Source: Actinomycetes bacterium (GTDB taxonomy: Bacteria; Actinomycetota; Acidimicrobiia; Acidimicrobiales; Palsa-688). From it: 6,853 nt of DNA. Below the pieces are notes generated by a model. It was not told the DNA's origin. It saw nothing but the letters and a program-made list of their open reading frames with translations, and searched no databases. Position numbers and translations under genes: made by a program. Below, in pieces: positions 5,785-6,853 of this stretch (positions are counted from its first letter, which is position 1; every line of letters begins with the position of its first letter). The DNA lies in the NCBI GenBank assembly GCA_021846485.1, contig JAJZWW010000173.1:1-6853 (forward strand), written 5' to 3'.

Positions 5785-6853
5785 TCAGACCATCGGTAGG
5801 TGGCCGACGTTGTAGCCCGACACCGCCATGCCAAGGTAGGGGAAGTGGGCGTTGTAGAACTCGGTGTGACGGGCGGTGAGGTCGGTCGCCGAGGAAGTGA
5901 GGCCCATGCTCACCAGTTCGGCAGCGGCGTCCGCCGTGAAGCTCTTGTCGACCAGCGGTAGGGTCGCGCCGGCGAGCGCCCGCAGCTCGACGGTGGTGAC
6001 GTCGTCGAAGACCCGCCGGCCGTTGGGGAACCCGGCAGCGTCCCCGCCGATCAACCCGAGGTTGCTCGGGGCCGAGGCCGGGGGCACCGCGACGTTGAGG
6101 CGCAGCTCGTCGGCGTAGACCCCGCTCGCGGCCAGTTCGTTCTGGAAGCCGCTGACCACGCCGCTAGGGATCCCGGTGAGCAGGATCGCCACCAGGTCGG
6201 CGCGGTTGGGGCTGCCGGCGTTGTACTTCGCCAGGTTGGGGAACACGCCCGGGTACAGGTCGGGGAGCAACTGGGCGAGGCCGGGGTTCTGGTAGTTGGC
6301 CAGGTAGGCCTTGTCCCCGCTCGGGGAGCTGTGGTTCCAGGTGTCCTTCTGGCCGAGCCCGATCAGCACCTCGTTGATCAGCGGGTTGCCGAGCCGCGAA
6401 ACCTGGACGAAGGCTCCGCTCTCGGTCGGCTCGCCCTTCCCGGGCACGTTGACGATCGAGGCGTGGCGCGACGCAGTGGTCCACACTCCGATCACCGCGT
6501 CGGAGGAGGTGACCGAAGACGGGCGGCCGCCGCTCTTGGTGAGCTGGTCGATCGGCACCTGGAGGGCCAGGGAGTGGACGTTGAGCAGAGAGGTCGAGTT
6601 GATCCCCGCGGCCATCTTGCCGATGCCGGTGTTCTTCAGGCCGAAGGTGGTGTGGTCCTGCTGGAACGGCCGGAGGATGCCGAGGTCGAAGACCGCCCCG
6701 AGGTCTACGTAGAAGCCCTCCTGGCGTTGGCCGGCGAAGACCTTGCCGCTGAACCCGCCGGTCGAGAAGCTGTGGATGGCGGCCGCGCCGAGCGAGTGGT
6801 AGTCGGGGGTGGAGAGCTGCCCGATGTTGCACGGAGGGCAGAGCAGCCCGTCT
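5785..6853 (-). CDS. DUF4331 family protein, 5' end outside the window
   Basis: The frame is open from the right edge (first full codon 6852-6850) to TGA at 5787-5785, giving the C-terminal 355 residues. Typical DUF4331 stretches in visible-fragment numbering are PPCNIGQLSTPDY (6-18), VFAGQRQEGFYVDLGAVFDL (38-57), NVHSLALQVP (91-100), VSRLGNPLINEVLIGLGQKD (151-170) and GFPNGRRVFDD (274-284). DUF4331 proteins are usually 400-500 residues or more with an export signal, so the missing part should hold the signal peptide and the first part of the domain. The molecular function of the family is not established. The fragment has only two cysteines, in CPPC at 5-8, and no membrane segment. An internal ATG at 6615 cannot be the true start because family sequence continues upstream of it. 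It is the first visible gene of the minus-strand cluster; any promoter lies beyond the window. Confidence 0.9.
   Translation of the reverse strand, partial: DGLLCPPCNIGQLSTPDYHSLGAAAIHSFSTGGFSGKVFAGQRQEGFYVDLGAVFDLGILRPFQQDHTTFGLKNTGIGKMAAGINSTSLLNVHSLALQVPIDQLTKSGGRPSSVTSSDAVIGVWTTASRHASIVNVPGKGEPTESGAFVQVSRLGNPLINEVLIGLGQKDTWNHSSPSGDKAYLANYQNPGLAQLLPDLYPGVFPNLAKYNAGSPNRADLVAILLTGIPSGVVSGFQNELAASGVYADELRLNVAVPPASAPSNLGLIGGDAAGFPNGRRVFDDVTTVELRALAGATLPLVDKSFTADAAAELVSMGLTSSATDLTARHTEFYNAHFPYLGMAVSGYNVGHLPMV

Noticed and set aside
5382..5834. N-terminal extension of the 118-residue protein
   Set aside because: The extension is Arg/Pro-rich and runs in another frame through the Tat-protein gene, whose signal sequence and ribosome site are convincing.

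Overview
The window is very GC-rich. Codons end mostly in G or C, GTG starts are common, and the gene families fit a high-GC Actinomycetota chromosome. An acidimicrobial-type lineage is my guess; nothing here proves it. No phage, insertion sequence, CRISPR array or RNA gene was recognised.

Layout, left to right. Positions 1-743 hold no recognisable complete gene, only a possible 5' end of a minus-strand gene running off the left edge. Positions 744-1913 (+) encode a C5-cytosine DNA methyltransferase with all the main family motifs. It is interrupted by one in-frame amber codon at 1014-1016, just after the catalytic-cysteine motif. Positions 1914-2301 are non-coding and contain a perfect 17-bp inverted repeat and, near the next gene, a 12-bp palindrome. 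Positions 2302-4392 (+) encode a two-domain cyclic-di-GMP enzyme (GGDEF plus EAL) behind an alpha-helical sensor-like N-terminus. Its last ~55 codons run antisense into the end of the next gene.

From 4194 to the right edge the minus strand carries a compact, probably co-transcribed set. In transcription order these are a DUF4331 protein (5' end outside the window), a small Tat-exported protein, a 118-residue conserved actinobacterial-type protein whose GTG start overlaps the previous stop as GTGA, and a class II glutamine amidotransferase starting Met-Cys-Arg-Phe. Gaps are 14, -4 and 30 nt. The tight packing suggests a shared envelope-linked or metabolic role, but the sequence does not reveal what it is.

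The points most worth a second look are the amber-interrupted methyltransferase (fresh pseudogene, split enzyme, suppression or sequencing error), the inverted repeat at 2038-2118, the uncharacterised DUF4331/Tat/small-protein/amidotransferase cluster, and the long convergent overlap at 4194-4392.
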